Below, in pieces: positions 1 through 10,096 of a stretch of 64,000 bases of DNA. A program made the position numbers and the translations under genes. This DNA is from Pseudomonas extremaustralis (GTDB taxonomy: Bacteria > Pseudomonadota > Gammaproteobacteria > Pseudomonadales > Pseudomonadaceae). Location: NCBI RefSeq assembly GCF_900102035.1, contig NZ_LT629689.1, positions 1,674,001 through 1,738,000 on the forward strand, written 5' to 3'. Position 1 is the stretch's first letter; each line of letters starts with the position of its first letter. Below the pieces are notes generated by a model. That model was not told the origin of the DNA and made no database searches. It saw only the letters and a list, made by a program, of their open reading frames with translations.

Positions 1-47
1 ATTTCTTCCTGCGTGAAGCCATGCTTGAAATCGCGGACAAACGTTAA
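1..47 (+). CDS. arnA: ArnA C-terminal end (partial)
   Basis: Only the last 14 codons are in the window, ending [14 protein letters not shown] and TAA at 45-47. ArnA is the bifunctional UDP-glucuronate decarboxylase/UDP-4-amino-arabinose formyltransferase that makes the UDP-L-Ara4N precursor for lipid A modification. The call rests on position: its stop overlaps the ATG of arnD by one base (TAATG), as in an arnBCADTEF operon. The tail is too short to identify on sequence alone. Confidence 0.75.
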   Translation, partial: FFLREAMLEIADKR

Positions 48-931
48 TGCAGGCAGGTCTTCGCATCGACGTCGACACCTACCGTGGTACCCGTGAAGGC
101 GTGCCACGGTTGCTCGAATCCCTGGATGAAGCCGGGGTAAAAGCGACGTTCTTCTTCAGTGTCGGACCGGACAATATGGGGCGCCACTTGTGGCGCCTGA
201 TCCGCCCGCAGTTCCTGTGGAAGATGCTGCGTTCCAACGCCGCCGGCCTGTATGGCTGGGACATCTTGCTCGCCGGCACCGCCTGGCCGGGCAAGCCGAT
301 CGGCCGCGACCTGGGGCACTTGATGCGCCAGGCCAAGGCCGCCGGGCATGAAGTCGGCCTGCACGCCTGGGATCACCATGGCTGGCAGGCCAACGCCGGG
401 CGCTGGAGCGATGCGCAACTGATCGAGCAGATTCGACGCGGTGTGGACACCCTGAGCGACATCCTGGGCGAACGTATCGACTGTTCAGCGGCCGCCGGTT
501 GGCGCGCCGATGAACGTGTGGTGCAAGCCAAGCAAGGTTTCAACTTTCGCTACAACAGCGATTGCCGGGGCACCAGCCTGTTTCGTCCGACCTTGGCCGA
601 TGGCAGCGCGGGCACCCCACAAATTCCGGTGGACCTGCCGACCTTCGACGAAGTCGTCGGGCCGGTGGTGGCCGCCAAAGATTTCAACAGCTTCATTCTT
701 GACCGATTCACCGAATCGAAGCTGAACGTCTACACGATCCACGCAGAAGTAGAAGGGATTCTGATGGCCAACGATTTTCGCCAGTTGCTAGCCCAGGCAG
801 GGCAGCGCGGCATCGACTTCAAACCACTGGGCGACTTGCTGCCAGCGGACCTGTCCACCCTGCCCCAGCAACAGTTGGTGCGCGGCGCCCTGAGCGGCCG
901 TGAGGGTTGGCTCGGAGTGCAGCAGGCATGA
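47..931 (+). CDS. arnD: 4-deoxy-4-formamido-L-arabinose-phosphoundecaprenol deformylase ArnD
   Basis: This 294-residue polysaccharide-deacetylase-family enzyme removes the formyl group from undecaprenyl-phosphate-Ara4FN on the cytoplasmic face of the inner membrane, before flipping and transfer to lipid A. Visible motifs are the metal-binding RIDVDTYRG near residue 6 and the HAWDHHGW stretch near residue 108, as expected of a NodB-type fold, and the length is normal. The ATG overlaps the arnA stop, and the TGA overlaps the ATG of arnT (ATGA), so it is translationally coupled. Expression is probably driven by a PmrAB/PhoPQ-type promoter upstream of the window (inferred). Confidence 0.95.
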   Translation: MQAGLRIDVDTYRGTREGVPRLLESLDEAGVKATFFFSVGPDNMGRHLWRLIRPQFLWKMLRSNAAGLYGWDILLAGTAWPGKPIGRDLGHLMRQAKAAGHEVGLHAWDHHGWQANAGRWSDAQLIEQIRRGVDTLSDILGERIDCSAAAGWRADERVVQAKQGFNFRYNSDCRGTSLFRPTLADGSAGTPQIPVDLPTFDEVVGPVVAAKDFNSFILDRFTESKLNVYTIHAEVEGILMANDFRQLLAQAGQRGIDFKPLGDLLPADLSTLPQQQLVRGALSGREGWLGVQQA

Positions 932-2583
932 TCCGCCGTTGGGCGCTACCCCTGCTGCTTTTGGCGTTTGCGCTGTTTTATCTGCTGCCGCTGACCACCC
1001 ATGGCTTGTGGATTCCAGATGAAACCCGCTATGCGCAGATCAGCCAGGAAATGCTGCTGACCGGCAAGTGGGCGTCGCCGCACTTCATGGGGATTCGCTA
1101 TTTCGAAAAACCGGCGGCGGGTTACTGGATGATCGCGCTGGGCCAGGCGATCTTCGGGCAGAACCTGTTCGGTGTGCGCTTCGCTTCGGCCTTGAGCACC
1201 GGCCTGAGCATCCTGCTGGTGTACCTGGTGTCGCGCCGGTTGTGGAATGACCCGCAAAAAAGCCTGATCAGCACCGTGCTGTACATGAGTTTTGTCAGCG
1301 TGGCGGCCCTGGGCGGTTATGCCAACCTCGATCCGCAGTTCACTTTCTGGGTCAACCTGACCGGCGTAGCCTTGTGGTTTTGCTTCGACAGCACCACCCG
1401 CAACGGTCGCCTGGGGTCGTGGGCCCTGCTCGGATTTGCCTGTGGCATGGGCTTCATGACCAAGGGCTTCCTGGCGTGGCTGTTGCCTGTATTGATCGCC
1501 CTGCCCTACGCCCTATGGCAGAAACGCTTTCGCGAACTCGTCGGTTATGGCCTGGTGGCGGTCATCGTGGCCATCGTCGTCAGCGTGCCGTGGGCCCTGG
1601 CCGTGCACCTGCAAGAGCCCGACTACTGGAGTTTCTTCTTCTGGCACGAGCATATCCAGCGTTTTGCCGGTAACGACGCGCAGCATGCCGAACCGTTCTG
1701 GTACTACTTGCCGCTGCTGATCGCCTTCAGCCTGCCTTGGGTGGCGTTGCTGCCATCCACCCTCAAGCAGGCGTGGCTGGAAAAACGCAGCGCGAAAATC
1801 GCTTTTATCTTGCTGTGGCTGCTGATGCCCCTGGCGTTCTTCAGCCTGGCCAAAGGTAAGTTGCCTTCCTACATCATGCCCTGCCTGTTGCCGCTGGCCT
1901 TGCTTATGGGCCACACCCTGGCCGACAAACTGGCCCAGGGCCGTGACCGCGCCTTGCGCATCAATGGCTGGCTGAACCTGGTCATCGGCGTCGTGGCCTT
2001 GCTTGCGCTGAGTTGGCTCCAGCTGAAGAAACCGGTCTATGAACACGGCCAGGAAACCCTCAGCCTGGTGCTGGTGTTTGCATTCCTGTTCGGCTGGATT
2101 CTCGTCAACGTGCTACAGGCTGCGCGCCCTTCCAAGCTGTGGGCGGCGCCAATCATCGGCAGTTGGCTGATGGTCGCCCTGTTGCCGGCCGCATTGCCCC
2201 ACTCGGTGGTCTATAACAAGACCCCGGATCAGTTCATCATCGACCACCTGCCCGAACTGCGTCCGGCCACGGCGCTGCTGAGCAACGACCTGGGCGCCGC
2301 ATCGGCGCTGGCGTGGCGCCTGCAACGCCCGGACGTGACGCTCTACAACACCGTCGGCGAGGTGAAATACGGCCTTGCCTACCCGGATGCCAGCCATCAC
2401 AAGGTCGACACCACCCAAATCCAGGCGTGGATGAGCCAAGCGCGCAAAACAGGCCCGGTTGGCGTGGTAATGCGGGTTAAAGGTGACGATGAAAAGGCTG
2501 AAGTTGCTTTGCTGCCCAATGACGGCCAGCGCTACGAGCAAGGCAATATCGTGATTCTGATTTTTCCGCAGGTGACACCTTGA
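928..2583 (+). CDS. arnT: Undecaprenyl phosphate-Ara4N: lipid A transferase ArnT
   Basis: This 551-residue polytopic inner-membrane glycosyltransferase (GT83, PMT-like) moves L-Ara4N from undecaprenyl phosphate to lipid A phosphates in the periplasm, giving resistance to polymyxin and cationic peptides. The N-terminus shows a membrane helix followed by [14 protein letters not shown], the acidic loop typical of ArnT, then about a dozen hydrophobic helices and a C-terminal periplasmic domain. The chosen ATG at 928 forms ATGA with the arnD stop; an in-frame TTG at 907 would extend it by 7 residues and is less likely. Confidence 0.95.
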   Translation: MIRRWALPLLLLAFALFYLLPLTTHGLWIPDETRYAQISQEMLLTGKWASPHFMGIRYFEKPAAGYWMIALGQAIFGQNLFGVRFASALSTGLSILLVYLVSRRLWNDPQKSLISTVLYMSFVSVAALGGYANLDPQFTFWVNLTGVALWFCFDSTTRNGRLGSWALLGFACGMGFMTKGFLAWLLPVLIALPYALWQKRFRELVGYGLVAVIVAIVVSVPWALAVHLQEPDYWSFFFWHEHIQRFAGNDAQHAEPFWYYLPLLIAFSLPWVALLPSTLKQAWLEKRSAKIAFILLWLLMPLAFFSLAKGKLPSYIMPCLLPLALLMGHTLADKLAQGRDRALRINGWLNLVIGVVALLALSWLQLKKPVYEHGQETLSLVLVFAFLFGWILVNVLQAARPSKLWAAPIIGSWLMVALLPAALPHSVVYNKTPDQFIIDHLPELRPATALLSNDLGAASALAWRLQRPDVTLYNTVGEVKYGLAYPDASHHKVDTTQIQAWMSQARKTGPVGVVMRVKGDDEKAEVALLPNDGQRYEQGNIVILIFPQVTP

Positions 2584-2927
2584 TCACCCTGCTGCTGTTA
2601 TTGGCCGCCTGCCTGCTGACTTGCATGGGCCAGGTCTCGCAAAAGTTTGCCGTGGAAAGCTGGCGTGACCTGCCTGATGGCTGGGCGTTGAAACTGCGCT
2701 CGCCGTGGCTGTGGTCGGCGCTGGTGTGCCTGGGCCTGGGCCTGTTGGTGTGGCTGCTGGTGTTGCAGCGCCTGGAAGTCGGCATTGCCTACCCCATGCT
2801 CAGCCTGAACTTCGTGCTGGTCACGCTGGTGGCACGGTTTGTCTTCCATGAATCCATTGACCGCCGCCACTGGCTCGGCGTGGCGCTGGTGATTGGCGGT
2901 GTCGTGCTGCTGGGGCGCCACGTATGA
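2580..2927 (+). CDS. arnE: Ara4N-phosphoundecaprenol flippase subunit ArnE
   Basis: This 115-residue SMR-type small membrane protein with four predicted helices is one half of the ArnE/ArnF flippase that moves undecaprenyl-phosphate-Ara4N across the inner membrane. The start is TTG at 2580, overlapping the arnT TGA (TTGA). The N-terminus [20 protein letters not shown] and the central [16 protein letters not shown] are typical of EmrE-like ArnE. It is followed with a 4-bp overlap by arnF. Confidence 0.92.
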   Translation: MITLLLLLAACLLTCMGQVSQKFAVESWRDLPDGWALKLRSPWLWSALVCLGLGLLVWLLVLQRLEVGIAYPMLSLNFVLVTLVARFVFHESIDRRHWLGVALVIGGVVLLGRHV

Positions 2928-3325
2928 GCCGGGTCCAAGGCTTTGCCCTGGCTCTGGGCAGCGTCGGCCTGGTCAGCGCCGCCCAGCTGGGTATGCGCTG
3001 GAGCATGACACGCTTGCCGCAGCCCAACGAATGGCTCAGCGCCCACATCGACCTGGGCGCCCTTGGCGTGGTGATCCTGGCGATCATCGCCTATGCCCTG
3101 TCGATGCTCTGCTGGCTCGGTGCGCTCAAGCACCTGCCCTTGGGCCGCGCCTATTCGCTGCTGAGCATCAGCTACGCGCTGGTGTACCTGCTCGCCGCCA
3201 GCCTGCCGGTGTTCAACGAACATTTTTCCATTTCAAAAACCCTGGGGGTGGCGTTGGTCATCCTCGGTGTACTGGTTATCAACTCTCGTCGTGCTAGCGC
3301 TACAAGTCCCAGGAAAGCCCCATGA
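2924..3325 (+). CDS. arnF: Ara4N-phosphoundecaprenol flippase subunit ArnF
   Basis: This 133-residue SMR-like membrane protein is the partner of ArnE. It has four hydrophobic segments, including [19 protein letters not shown] at the N-terminus and [20 protein letters not shown] in the third quarter. The ATG overlaps the arnE stop by 4 bp, and its own stop overlaps the ATG of ugd by 4 bp, so ArnE, ArnF and Ugd are made from one transcript. Confidence 0.92.
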   Translation: MSRVQGFALALGSVGLVSAAQLGMRWSMTRLPQPNEWLSAHIDLGALGVVILAIIAYALSMLCWLGALKHLPLGRAYSLLSISYALVYLLAASLPVFNEHFSISKTLGVALVILGVLVINSRRASATSPRKAP

Positions 3326-4701
3326 AAATCAGTGTATTCGGTAGTGGTTACGTCGGTCTGGTGCAGGCCACTGTGTTGGCCGAAGTCGGCCACGATGTCA
3401 TCTGCATGGATGTCGATCAAAACAAGGTCAAACTGCTGCAGCAAGGCCACGTAAGTATCTTCGAGCCTGGGCTGGCTGCGATGGTCAAGGAAAACCTGGA
3501 GAGCGGGCGACTGCACTTCACGTTTGATGAAAAACTCGCCGTCGAGCACGGTGAAGTGCTGTTCATCGCCGTGGGCACCCCGTCGGATGAGGACGGCTCG
3601 GCCGACCTCAAATACGTGCTGTCGGTAGGCGATGCCGTGGCCCGTCATCGCATCGATCCGGTGATCCTGGTGGAGAAGTCAACCGTACCGGTCGGTACTG
3701 GCGACACCCTGCGCGCCCATATCGAAAAAGCCCTCAGCCTGGTTGGCCGGCATCTGGAGTTCGATATCGTCTCCAACCCGGAATTCCTCAAGGAAGGCTC
3801 CGCTGTCTCGGACTGCCGCCGTCCGGACCGCATCATCATCGGTTGCGAGCGAGAAGAGGTACGCGAGGTAATGCGCGACCTGTATGCACCGTTCAACCGC
3901 AACCATGACCGCATTATCTTCATGGACCTGCGTAGCGCAGAGCTGACCAAATACGCCGCCAACTGCATGCTGGCGACCAAGATCAGCTTCATCAACCAGA
4001 TCGCCGAACTGGCCGAACACCTGGGGGCGGACATCGAAGCTGTGCGCCTGGGGATCGGCGCCGACACGCGTATCGGCTATCACTTTATCTACCCCGGCTG
4101 CGGCTACGGCGGTTCGTGCTTCCCCAAAGACATGCGTGCGCTGATCCACAGCGCCAAAGAAGCCAACTGCTCCAGCGACCTGTTGGAAGCTGTGGAAGCC
4201 ATCAACCAGCGCCAGAAGAGCAAATTGTTCGATCGGATCAATGCGTTCTTCAAGGGCAACCTCAGCGGCAAGACGTTCGCCTTGTGGGGCCTGGCCTTCA
4301 AACCCAACACCGACGACATGCGCGATGCACCCAGCCGTGTGTTGATGGAAGCCTTGTGGGCCGCCGGCGCCAGCGTTCGCGCCTTCGACCCCGAAGCCAT
4401 GCAGGAAACCCAACGCATCTACGGCGACGAGCCACGACTGATGCTGATGGGCACTCCGGAATCCACCTTGGTTGGCGCCGACGCGCTGATTGTCTGCACC
4501 GAATGGCAGCAATTCAAGGCACCGGATTTCGACCTCATCCTCCAGCGCCTGAAAACCCCGGCGATCTTCGACGGCCGCAACCTGTACGACGGCGAACGCC
4601 TGGCGCGCAAAGGCTTCCAGTATTTCCCGATGGGCCGTGGCGATTCCTGCAAGTTGCCGATTCCCCAGCAACAGTGGGTGCCACAGGTCGTGGAAGCCTG
4701 A
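3322..4701 (+). CDS. ugd: UDP-glucose 6-dehydrogenase
   Basis: This 459-residue cytoplasmic enzyme oxidises UDP-glucose to UDP-glucuronate with NAD+, supplying the substrate of ArnA. The N-terminal Rossmann motif GSGYVGLV is at residues 7-14, the NAD region continues through [13 protein letters not shown] near residue 86, and the catalytic cysteine lies in the [12 protein letters not shown] motif near residue 260. The C-terminal UDP-binding domain contains [16 protein letters not shown]. It sits inside the arn operon, so its product is channelled to Ara4N synthesis. Full length. Confidence 0.96.
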   Translation: MKISVFGSGYVGLVQATVLAEVGHDVICMDVDQNKVKLLQQGHVSIFEPGLAAMVKENLESGRLHFTFDEKLAVEHGEVLFIAVGTPSDEDGSADLKYVLSVGDAVARHRIDPVILVEKSTVPVGTGDTLRAHIEKALSLVGRHLEFDIVSNPEFLKEGSAVSDCRRPDRIIIGCEREEVREVMRDLYAPFNRNHDRIIFMDLRSAELTKYAANCMLATKISFINQIAELAEHLGADIEAVRLGIGADTRIGYHFIYPGCGYGGSCFPKDMRALIHSAKEANCSSDLLEAVEAINQRQKSKLFDRINAFFKGNLSGKTFALWGLAFKPNTDDMRDAPSRVLMEALWAAGASVRAFDPEAMQETQRIYGDEPRLMLMGTPESTLVGADALIVCTEWQQFKAPDFDLILQRLKTPAIFDGRNLYDGERLARKGFQYFPMGRGDSCKLPIPQQQWVPQVVEA

Positions 4702-4702
4702 C

Positions 4703-6325
4703 GTGAACAAAGTTCAACCGCCGCTGTTGAATGCAACGATACGCCGGCAATCCCTCGGTTTGGGGTTGCTGGCGCTGTTGTTGTTTATCGTCGGCGACTG
4801 GCACCAGGCGATTATCGGCTTCGACTCGCGCTTCGTGCTGTTCGCCAAGGAGATGCTTCGCCATGGGCCGAGCTTTTTCCCCACCACCTATGGGCAGCCT
4901 TATGCCGATTACCTGGCCACCTCGACGCTGATGACCTGGCTGCTGTCGTGGCCTCTTGGGCAGGTCACCAGCCTTACGGCCTGGCTGCCCACGGCGATTG
5001 CATCCGCGCTGATCGTCACCCTGATGTACCGCCTGACAGCGCCCTACTCCCGGCGCTGGGGACTGCTGAGCGTTGCGATCCTGTTGCTCAGCAGTACCTT
5101 TATCAGCGAAACCCGCGCGGTGTCCCTAGACCAGATGCTCGCGGCCATCGCCCTGACGGTGTTTTACCTGGGCTATGCCCATGACCATTTTGGTGCGGGC
5201 AAACGCCTGCACTGGCTGTACCTGCTGCTGATCGTCGGCTTTGCGATTCGCGGGCCGATTGGTTTGGTTATCCCCACGGGCGTGCTGTGCAGTTACTACC
5301 TGATCAACCGGCAATGGCGCCAATTGTTCAGTTTCGGCTTGCTGGCCCTGGCGCTACTGGTGGCCTGTGTCGGCCTGCTGTTGCTGATGGCTAAGCTCAG
5401 CGGCGGTGAGAGTTTCATGCAGGACGTGATTCGCATGCAGTTCCTCGGACGCATGGACGGCAGCGAAGGCTCCAGCGGTCCGCTGTATTACTTCACCAGT
5501 TCGCTGGGCAATTACGCCATGGCTTATCCCGTGGCGCTCCTGGTATTGCTGGCGGTGGCCCTGGGTGGACGGCAGGCGCCGCAACCGGCCCTGCAGTTGG
5601 TGTTGTATTGCGCGGCCGCCGGTTTGCTGGTGATGCTGGGGCTGTCGATTCCCCAGGCGAAAAAAGCCCGTTATGTGCTGCCCATGTTACCCATGGCGGC
5701 GATCATCGCGGCCTACCCGTTCCAGGTCACGCAGGGCCGAGTGTTCGCGTGGTTGCGCGGGCTGATGCTGGGCCTATGGACCCTGCTTCCGGCGCTGTTG
5801 ATCGGTGCGCTGCTGTTCGCACGAGGGCGCTACCCGCAACACTTGAGCCACCTGGGGCTGATGATCGGCGTGCTAGGGGCTCTGCAGGTGATAGCGCTGC
5901 TGACACTCTTCAAGCCGCGCCTGAGAGCGGTAGGGCCGGCGTTTGCCGCCGTGCTGGCAGTGTGGACCACCTATATTGGCGTGGTGGAGCCGGTGGAGCG
6001 CAGTATCTACGACACCCGCACCTTTACGCTGCAGGTTCATGAGCAGGTCAAGCAGGAGCGCGCACCAGTGGTATTGCACGGCCTGGGCAAAGACGCCAAG
6101 GCCATCAAATATATGGTCAACCTCGACTGCGACCAGGTGCCGTTGTTTACCCAGCAACCCTCCGATCTGGCCACTCTGCAAGGCCCGGCCTGGCTGGTGA
6201 TGAGCGCGGAAGATTACGAGAGTTTGAAAGACCCGCGTTTTCGCTCCATTACCCCGACCCTGACCGGTGAATTCGACCACAACCCCTACGTGTTGCTGCA
6301 CCTGGCGCAGACGCCAAAGCCTTGA
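4703..6325 (+). CDS. ArnT/PMT-like membrane glycosyltransferase
   Basis: This 540-residue polytopic inner-membrane protein has 10 or more hydrophobic helices. The first periplasmic loop contains GFDSRFVLFAKEML, with an acidic residue in the place of the catalytic Asp of ArnT and protein-mannosyltransferase-like (GT39/GT83) enzymes. It starts at GTG 4703, one base after the ugd stop, so it is the last gene of the arn transcript; an upstream in-frame ATG at 4637 lies inside ugd and is rejected. Substrate unknown: it may glycosylate another envelope acceptor from a polyprenyl-phosphate sugar. It is distinct from arnT in sequence and has a shorter C-terminal domain. Confidence 0.8.
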   Translation: MNKVQPPLLNATIRRQSLGLGLLALLLFIVGDWHQAIIGFDSRFVLFAKEMLRHGPSFFPTTYGQPYADYLATSTLMTWLLSWPLGQVTSLTAWLPTAIASALIVTLMYRLTAPYSRRWGLLSVAILLLSSTFISETRAVSLDQMLAAIALTVFYLGYAHDHFGAGKRLHWLYLLLIVGFAIRGPIGLVIPTGVLCSYYLINRQWRQLFSFGLLALALLVACVGLLLLMAKLSGGESFMQDVIRMQFLGRMDGSEGSSGPLYYFTSSLGNYAMAYPVALLVLLAVALGGRQAPQPALQLVLYCAAAGLLVMLGLSIPQAKKARYVLPMLPMAAIIAAYPFQVTQGRVFAWLRGLMLGLWTLLPALLIGALLFARGRYPQHLSHLGLMIGVLGALQVIALLTLFKPRLRAVGPAFAAVLAVWTTYIGVVEPVERSIYDTRTFTLQVHEQVKQERAPVVLHGLGKDAKAIKYMVNLDCDQVPLFTQQPSDLATLQGPAWLVMSAEDYESLKDPRFRSITPTLTGEFDHNPYVLLHLAQTPKP

Positions 6326-6485
6326 TCCTCCTGCGCCTGCATTCGCGGCGCAGAAAACTCCTACACATCTATGCGTAATGACTGGTGTCATTTCACTTTC
6401 CCGTGCCTGAAACCCAAATGTAAACTCATCTGCCAAATGCGGTAACGATTTACCGCCACGGGTCATGGATAACAACAAGGACGCT

Positions 6486-6513
6486 ATAGGCCGCGGTGAC
6501 CACCGCGGCCTAT
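6486..6513 (+). promoter_or_regulatory. Perfect 12-bp hairpin in a leader region
   Basis: The arms ATAGGCCGCGGT (6486-6497) and ACCGCGGCCTAT (6502-6513) are exact reverse complements around a GACC loop. It lies 21 bp before the GTG of the next small gene and has no T-run, so it is more likely a leader structure or protein-binding palindrome than an intrinsic terminator. The rest of the 6326-6533 gap holds only a weak 7-bp hairpin just after the glycosyltransferase stop. Confidence 0.6.
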
Positions 6514-6533
6514 TTCATAAGAGGAACAAAGCC

Positions 6534-6794
6534 GTGCCAGATGAGGTTTCACGTGATAGCCGCGCCTGCATACCCCGCGATGAAATACATGTGGGCTATA
6601 TCCCCGTCCCACGCCTGGACGGGCTGATGGAACTGCGCGATGCCTTGGTGGCACTGAAAGGGCCGTTGGCGGGCGATCCAGGGCTGCAAGCGAACCTGCT
6701 CAACCGGATGTTCAACGAAGAGACACACAATCGCGTGCTGGGGGAGTTGAACATACCGGTCACCTCCGTAATCAGCTCGATTCCTTTTGGTTGA
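6534..6794 (+). CDS. Small hypothetical protein
   Basis: This 86-residue soluble protein is not one I recognise. The start GTG at 6534 is preceded by a good GAGG ribosome site (6521-6524). An upstream in-frame ATG at 6465 would put the perfect 6486-6513 hairpin inside the coding region and has no such site. The protein is rich in charged residues, has no membrane segment or cysteine motif beyond one CIPRD near the N-terminus, and ends in a hydrophobic VTSVISSIPFG. The arrangement resembles the many short Pseudomonas-specific proteins of unknown role. It stands alone between the arn operon and an HPP-family gene. Confidence 0.55.
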   Translation: MPDEVSRDSRACIPRDEIHVGYIPVPRLDGLMELRDALVALKGPLAGDPGLQANLLNRMFNEETHNRVLGELNIPVTSVISSIPFG

Positions 6795-6908
6795 AACCCA
6801 TTGAATCCATTAATTTTGCATTAAACCCTCATTAATATGCATTGGCGCCGCACGGGCTCGCGCGGCACACTGCACACGTTCCTCCCCCAAATGCTGGAAC
6901 GTTCAAAG

Positions 6909-6942
6909 GGCTTTTCCGGGCAACCAGACAAGCCTTTTTTTT
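6909..6942 (+). terminator. Possible intrinsic terminator
   Basis: GGCTT (6909-6913) pairs with AAGCC (6930-6934), followed by a run of eight T (6935-6942). The stem is only 5 bp with a 16-base loop, so this is weak, but the T-run and position after the small gene fit. Confidence 0.35.
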
Positions 6943-6968
6943 GCCCGCCGTTTATGGATTCCTCTTCA

Positions 6969-7679
6969 ATGTTCGCTCGTTGGTTCCCTGCTGCTATCAA
7001 TACCCGCCCCACCGAATGGAGCCGTGCCGCCATTGGCATGGCGTTGGGCACGTTATTCAGTGTCTGGTTATGTGCCCAGGTATTTGGCATGGAAGTGGCC
7101 CTGCACCTGCTGGGCCCGCTGGGGGCCTCGGCAGTGTTGCTGTTTGCCGTGTCGTCCGGCGCACTGGCTCAACCCTGGTCGATCATTGGCAGTTATGTGT
7201 GCGCCGGTGTCGTGGCGTTGCTGGTCGCTCGCGTGCTCGGGCGCACCCTCGGCAGCGCCTGCCTGGCGGCCGGCATGGCGGTGATTCTGATGTGCTGGCT
7301 GCGCTGCCTGCACCCACCCGCCGGGGGCCTGGCCATGACCCTGGTGTTGGCCGACCCGGCCTCCGTCGCCCTCGGCTGGCAGGAGATGGGCGCGGTACTG
7401 CTCGGCGCCGGCACCCTGCTGGTATTTGCGCTGGCCTATAACAATGCCACGCGTACACGCTATCCCAAGGGCGTCGCTGAGGCTTCAGTGACGATCTTGA
7501 ACAGCCCCAATGCCGGCCCGGACCCGGCGGTGACGGCAGCCGACCTGAAGCTGGCACTGGCCGAGATGGAACAGTTCTACGACATAGCGCCCACAGAACT
7601 GGAGCAATTGATTCACGCTGCAGAAACCCACGCGCGGCGTCGCAGCATCGGCGAAGTATTGGCAGGTCGTATGCCCTGA
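6969..7679 (+). CDS. HPP-family integral membrane protein
   Basis: This 236-residue protein with about four to five transmembrane helices in the first 170 residues has the family-naming motif LHPPAGG near residue 117. HPP proteins are inner-membrane proteins; plant and cyanobacterial members have been linked to nitrite transport, but the role here is not established. The soluble C-terminal tail (about 60 residues) carries a predicted helical ELALAEMEQFYDIAPTELEQ-like stretch. ATG 6969 is chosen because the conserved MFARWFPAAINTRP begins there; ATG 6954 adds five residues and neither has a clear ribosome site. Single-gene unit. Confidence 0.8.
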   Translation: MFARWFPAAINTRPTEWSRAAIGMALGTLFSVWLCAQVFGMEVALHLLGPLGASAVLLFAVSSGALAQPWSIIGSYVCAGVVALLVARVLGRTLGSACLAAGMAVILMCWLRCLHPPAGGLAMTLVLADPASVALGWQEMGAVLLGAGTLLVFALAYNNATRTRYPKGVAEASVTILNSPNAGPDPAVTAADLKLALAEMEQFYDIAPTELEQLIHAAETHARRRSIGEVLAGRMP

Positions 7680-7695
7680 GGCCGCCTAGACTCTC

Positions 7696-7749
7696 TGCAT
7701 AAATGCAAAAACGACCTGCATGATTCCGGGTTGTACTGGGCAAATTTGC
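7696..7749. promoter_or_regulatory. Two palindromes upstream of the valine-catabolism pair
   Basis: TGCAT-AA-ATGCA (7696-7707) and the perfect palindrome GCAAATTTGC (7740-7749) lie in the 140-bp gap before the hydrolase gene. They are plausible operator sites for a regulator encoded elsewhere; no cognate regulator is adjacent. Confidence 0.35.
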
Positions 7750-7819
7750 ACTGGTAGGATCGCGAGACGATTCGCCCGCGTACATTTTGATAAAGAACAA
7801 TAAAAGCAGGGAGTTACAG

Positions 7820-8923
7820 ATGACTGCTCAGGTTTCAACCCAAGCACGCCACGCCGATACACATCAAGAAGAGGTTGTGGCCCAGGTCCGCAACCATATC
7901 GGTCACCTCACCCTCAACCGTCCCGCCGGCTTGAATGCCATTAACCTGAACATGGTCCGCAGCCTGAGGCGGCATCTGCAGGCCTGGTCCGAAGATCCCG
8001 ACGTCTACGCCGTGGTCTTGCGCGGCGCCGGTGAAAAGGCCTTTTGTGCCGGCGGCGACATTCGCTCCCTCTACGACAGCTTTAAAAGCGGCGACACCCT
8101 GCACGAGGACTTCTTCGTCGAGGAATACGCCTTGGACCTGTCCATCCATCACTATCGCAAGCCCATCCTGGCCTTGATGGATGGGTTTGTCCTGGGCGGC
8201 GGCATGGGCCTGGTGCAAGGCGCGGATCTGCGTGTCGTCACCGAACGCAGCCGCCTGGCAATGCCGGAAGTGGCCATCGGTTATTTCCCCGATGTGGGCG
8301 GCAGTTATTTCCTGCCGCGTATCCCCGGCGAGCTCGGGATTTACCTGGGCGTGACTGGCGTGCAGATTCGCGCGGCAGACGCGCTGTACTGCGGCCTGGC
8401 CGATTGGTATCTGGACAGTGCCAGGCTCGTCGACCTGGACCAGAAGCTCGACAGCCTGCAATGGCAAGACTCTGCGCTCAAGGACCTGCAAGGGGTGCTG
8501 GCCAGACTGGCCGTGCAGCAATTGCCCGATGCGCCGCTGGCGGCGTTACGCCCGGCCATCGACCACTTCTTCGCCCTGCCGGACATTGAAAGCATCGTCG
8601 AACAACTTCAACAAGTCACCGTCGCCGACAGCCACGAGTGGGCGTTGACCACCGTCAACCTCATGCAAACCCGCTCGCCCCTGGCCATGGCCGTGACCCT
8701 GGAGATGTTGCGCCGAGGCCGTCGCCTGCCCCTGGAGCGCTGCTTTGCCCTCGAGTTGCACCTGGACCGCCAGTGGTTCGAGCGCGGCGACCTGATGGAA
8801 GGCGTGCGCGCCCTGATCATCGACAAGGACAAGAACCCGCACTGGAACCCGCCAACGCTCCATGGGCTGGACAAAACCCATGTCGAAAGCTTCTTCCATC
8901 ACTTCGAGCAGGTTGGTAACTAA
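7820..8923 (+). CDS. 3-hydroxyisobutyryl-CoA hydrolase (enoyl-CoA hydratase/isomerase family)
   Basis: This 367-residue crotonase-fold enzyme of the length and layout of 3-hydroxyisobutyryl-CoA hydrolases acts in valine breakdown. The oxyanion-hole segments are AFCAGGDIRSLYDS near residue 75 and ALMDGFVLGGGMGL near residue 120, followed by the PEVAIGYFPDVGGSYFLPR block typical of the hydrolase subgroup. ATG 7820 has a GCAGGGAG ribosome site; an ATG at 7787 lacks one. The next gene begins 3 bp after its stop, giving a two-gene valine/isobutyryl-CoA unit. A general enoyl-CoA hydratase role is possible but less likely at this length. Confidence 0.85.
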   Translation: MTAQVSTQARHADTHQEEVVAQVRNHIGHLTLNRPAGLNAINLNMVRSLRRHLQAWSEDPDVYAVVLRGAGEKAFCAGGDIRSLYDSFKSGDTLHEDFFVEEYALDLSIHHYRKPILALMDGFVLGGGMGLVQGADLRVVTERSRLAMPEVAIGYFPDVGGSYFLPRIPGELGIYLGVTGVQIRAADALYCGLADWYLDSARLVDLDQKLDSLQWQDSALKDLQGVLARLAVQQLPDAPLAALRPAIDHFFALPDIESIVEQLQQVTVADSHEWALTTVNLMQTRSPLAMAVTLEMLRRGRRLPLERCFALELHLDRQWFERGDLMEGVRALIIDKDKNPHWNPPTLHGLDKTHVESFFHHFEQVGN

Positions 8924-8926
8924 CCC

Positions 8927-10078
8927 ATGCAAGACATTGAATACACAGAAGAACAAGTGATGATTCGCGACATGGCCCGCGACTTCGCCCGCGGTGAAAT
9001 CGCCCCCCATGCCCAAGCCTGGGAAAAAGCCGGCTGGATCGACGACGCCCTGGTGGCAAAAATGGGTGAACTGGGCCTGCTGGGCATGGTGGTGCCCGAA
9101 GAATGGGGCGGCACCTACGTCGATTACGTCGCCTATGCCCTCGCCGTGGAAGAAATCTCCGCTGGCGATGGCGCGACCGGCGCACTGATGAGTATCCATA
9201 ATTCAGTGGGTTGCGGGCCGATCCTCAACTACGGCACACAAGCCCAGAAACAAACCTGGTTGGCGGACCTCGCCAGCGGCCAGGCCATCGGCTGCTTCTG
9301 CCTGACCGAACCCCAGGCCGGTTCCGAGGCCCACAACCTGCGCACCCGCGCCGAGTTGCGCGATGGCCAATGGGTGATCAATGGCGCCAAGCAGTTTGTC
9401 AGCAACGGCAAGCGCGCCAAGCTGGCGATCGTATTTGCCGTGACCGATCCTGAGTTGGGCAAGAAAGGTATTTCCGCGTTCCTGGTACCCACCGACACCC
9501 CTGGGTTCGTGGTCGACCGCACCGAGCACAAGATGGGCATTCGCGCCTCGGATACCTGTGCCGTGACCCTCAACCAATGCAGCGTGCCCGAAGCCAACCT
9601 GCTGGGCGAACGCGGCAAGGGCCTGGCGATTGCGCTGTCGAACCTGGAAGGCGGCCGCATCGGTATCGCTGCCCAGGCCCTGGGTATCGCCCGGGCAGCC
9701 TTTGAAGCGGCGCTGGCCTATGCCCGTGACCGGGTGCAATTCGACAAGGCAATCATCGAGCACCAGAGCGTGGCCAACCTGCTGGCGGACATGCAAACCC
9801 GCCTGAATGCCGCCCGCCTATTGATCCTGCATGCCGCGCGGCTGCGCAGTGCCGGCAAACCGTGCCTGTCGGAAGCTTCCCAGGCCAAGTTGTTCGCCTC
9901 GGAAATGGCCGAAAAGGTCTGTTCCTCAGCCATGCAGATTCATGGTGGTTACGGCTATCTGGAGGATTACCCGGTGGAGCGTTATTACCGGGATGCGCGG
10001 ATCACGCAAATCTATGAAGGGACCAGCGAGATTCAGCGGATGGTGATTGCGCGGGAACTGAAGAATTATCAGCTATAA
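8927..10078 (+). CDS. Acyl-CoA dehydrogenase, isobutyryl-CoA type
   Basis: This 383-residue FAD enzyme oxidises a short or branched acyl-CoA to the enoyl-CoA and passes electrons to ETF. It shows the FAD/substrate motif [13 protein letters not shown] near residue 126, the mid-domain region with AIVFAVTDP, and the C-terminal signature [21 protein letters not shown], in which the final Glu is the usual catalytic base. Coupling to a 3-hydroxyisobutyryl-CoA hydrolase gene points to isobutyryl-CoA (valine pathway), though substrate cannot be proved by eye. It is related to the enzyme encoded convergently at 10939-12066. Confidence 0.88.
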   Translation: MQDIEYTEEQVMIRDMARDFARGEIAPHAQAWEKAGWIDDALVAKMGELGLLGMVVPEEWGGTYVDYVAYALAVEEISAGDGATGALMSIHNSVGCGPILNYGTQAQKQTWLADLASGQAIGCFCLTEPQAGSEAHNLRTRAELRDGQWVINGAKQFVSNGKRAKLAIVFAVTDPELGKKGISAFLVPTDTPGFVVDRTEHKMGIRASDTCAVTLNQCSVPEANLLGERGKGLAIALSNLEGGRIGIAAQALGIARAAFEAALAYARDRVQFDKAIIEHQSVANLLADMQTRLNAARLLILHAARLRSAGKPCLSEASQAKLFASEMAEKVCSSAMQIHGGYGYLEDYPVERYYRDARITQIYEGTSEIQRMVIARELKNYQL

Positions 10079-10096
10079 CCCGCAGAGCAAAAAAAC

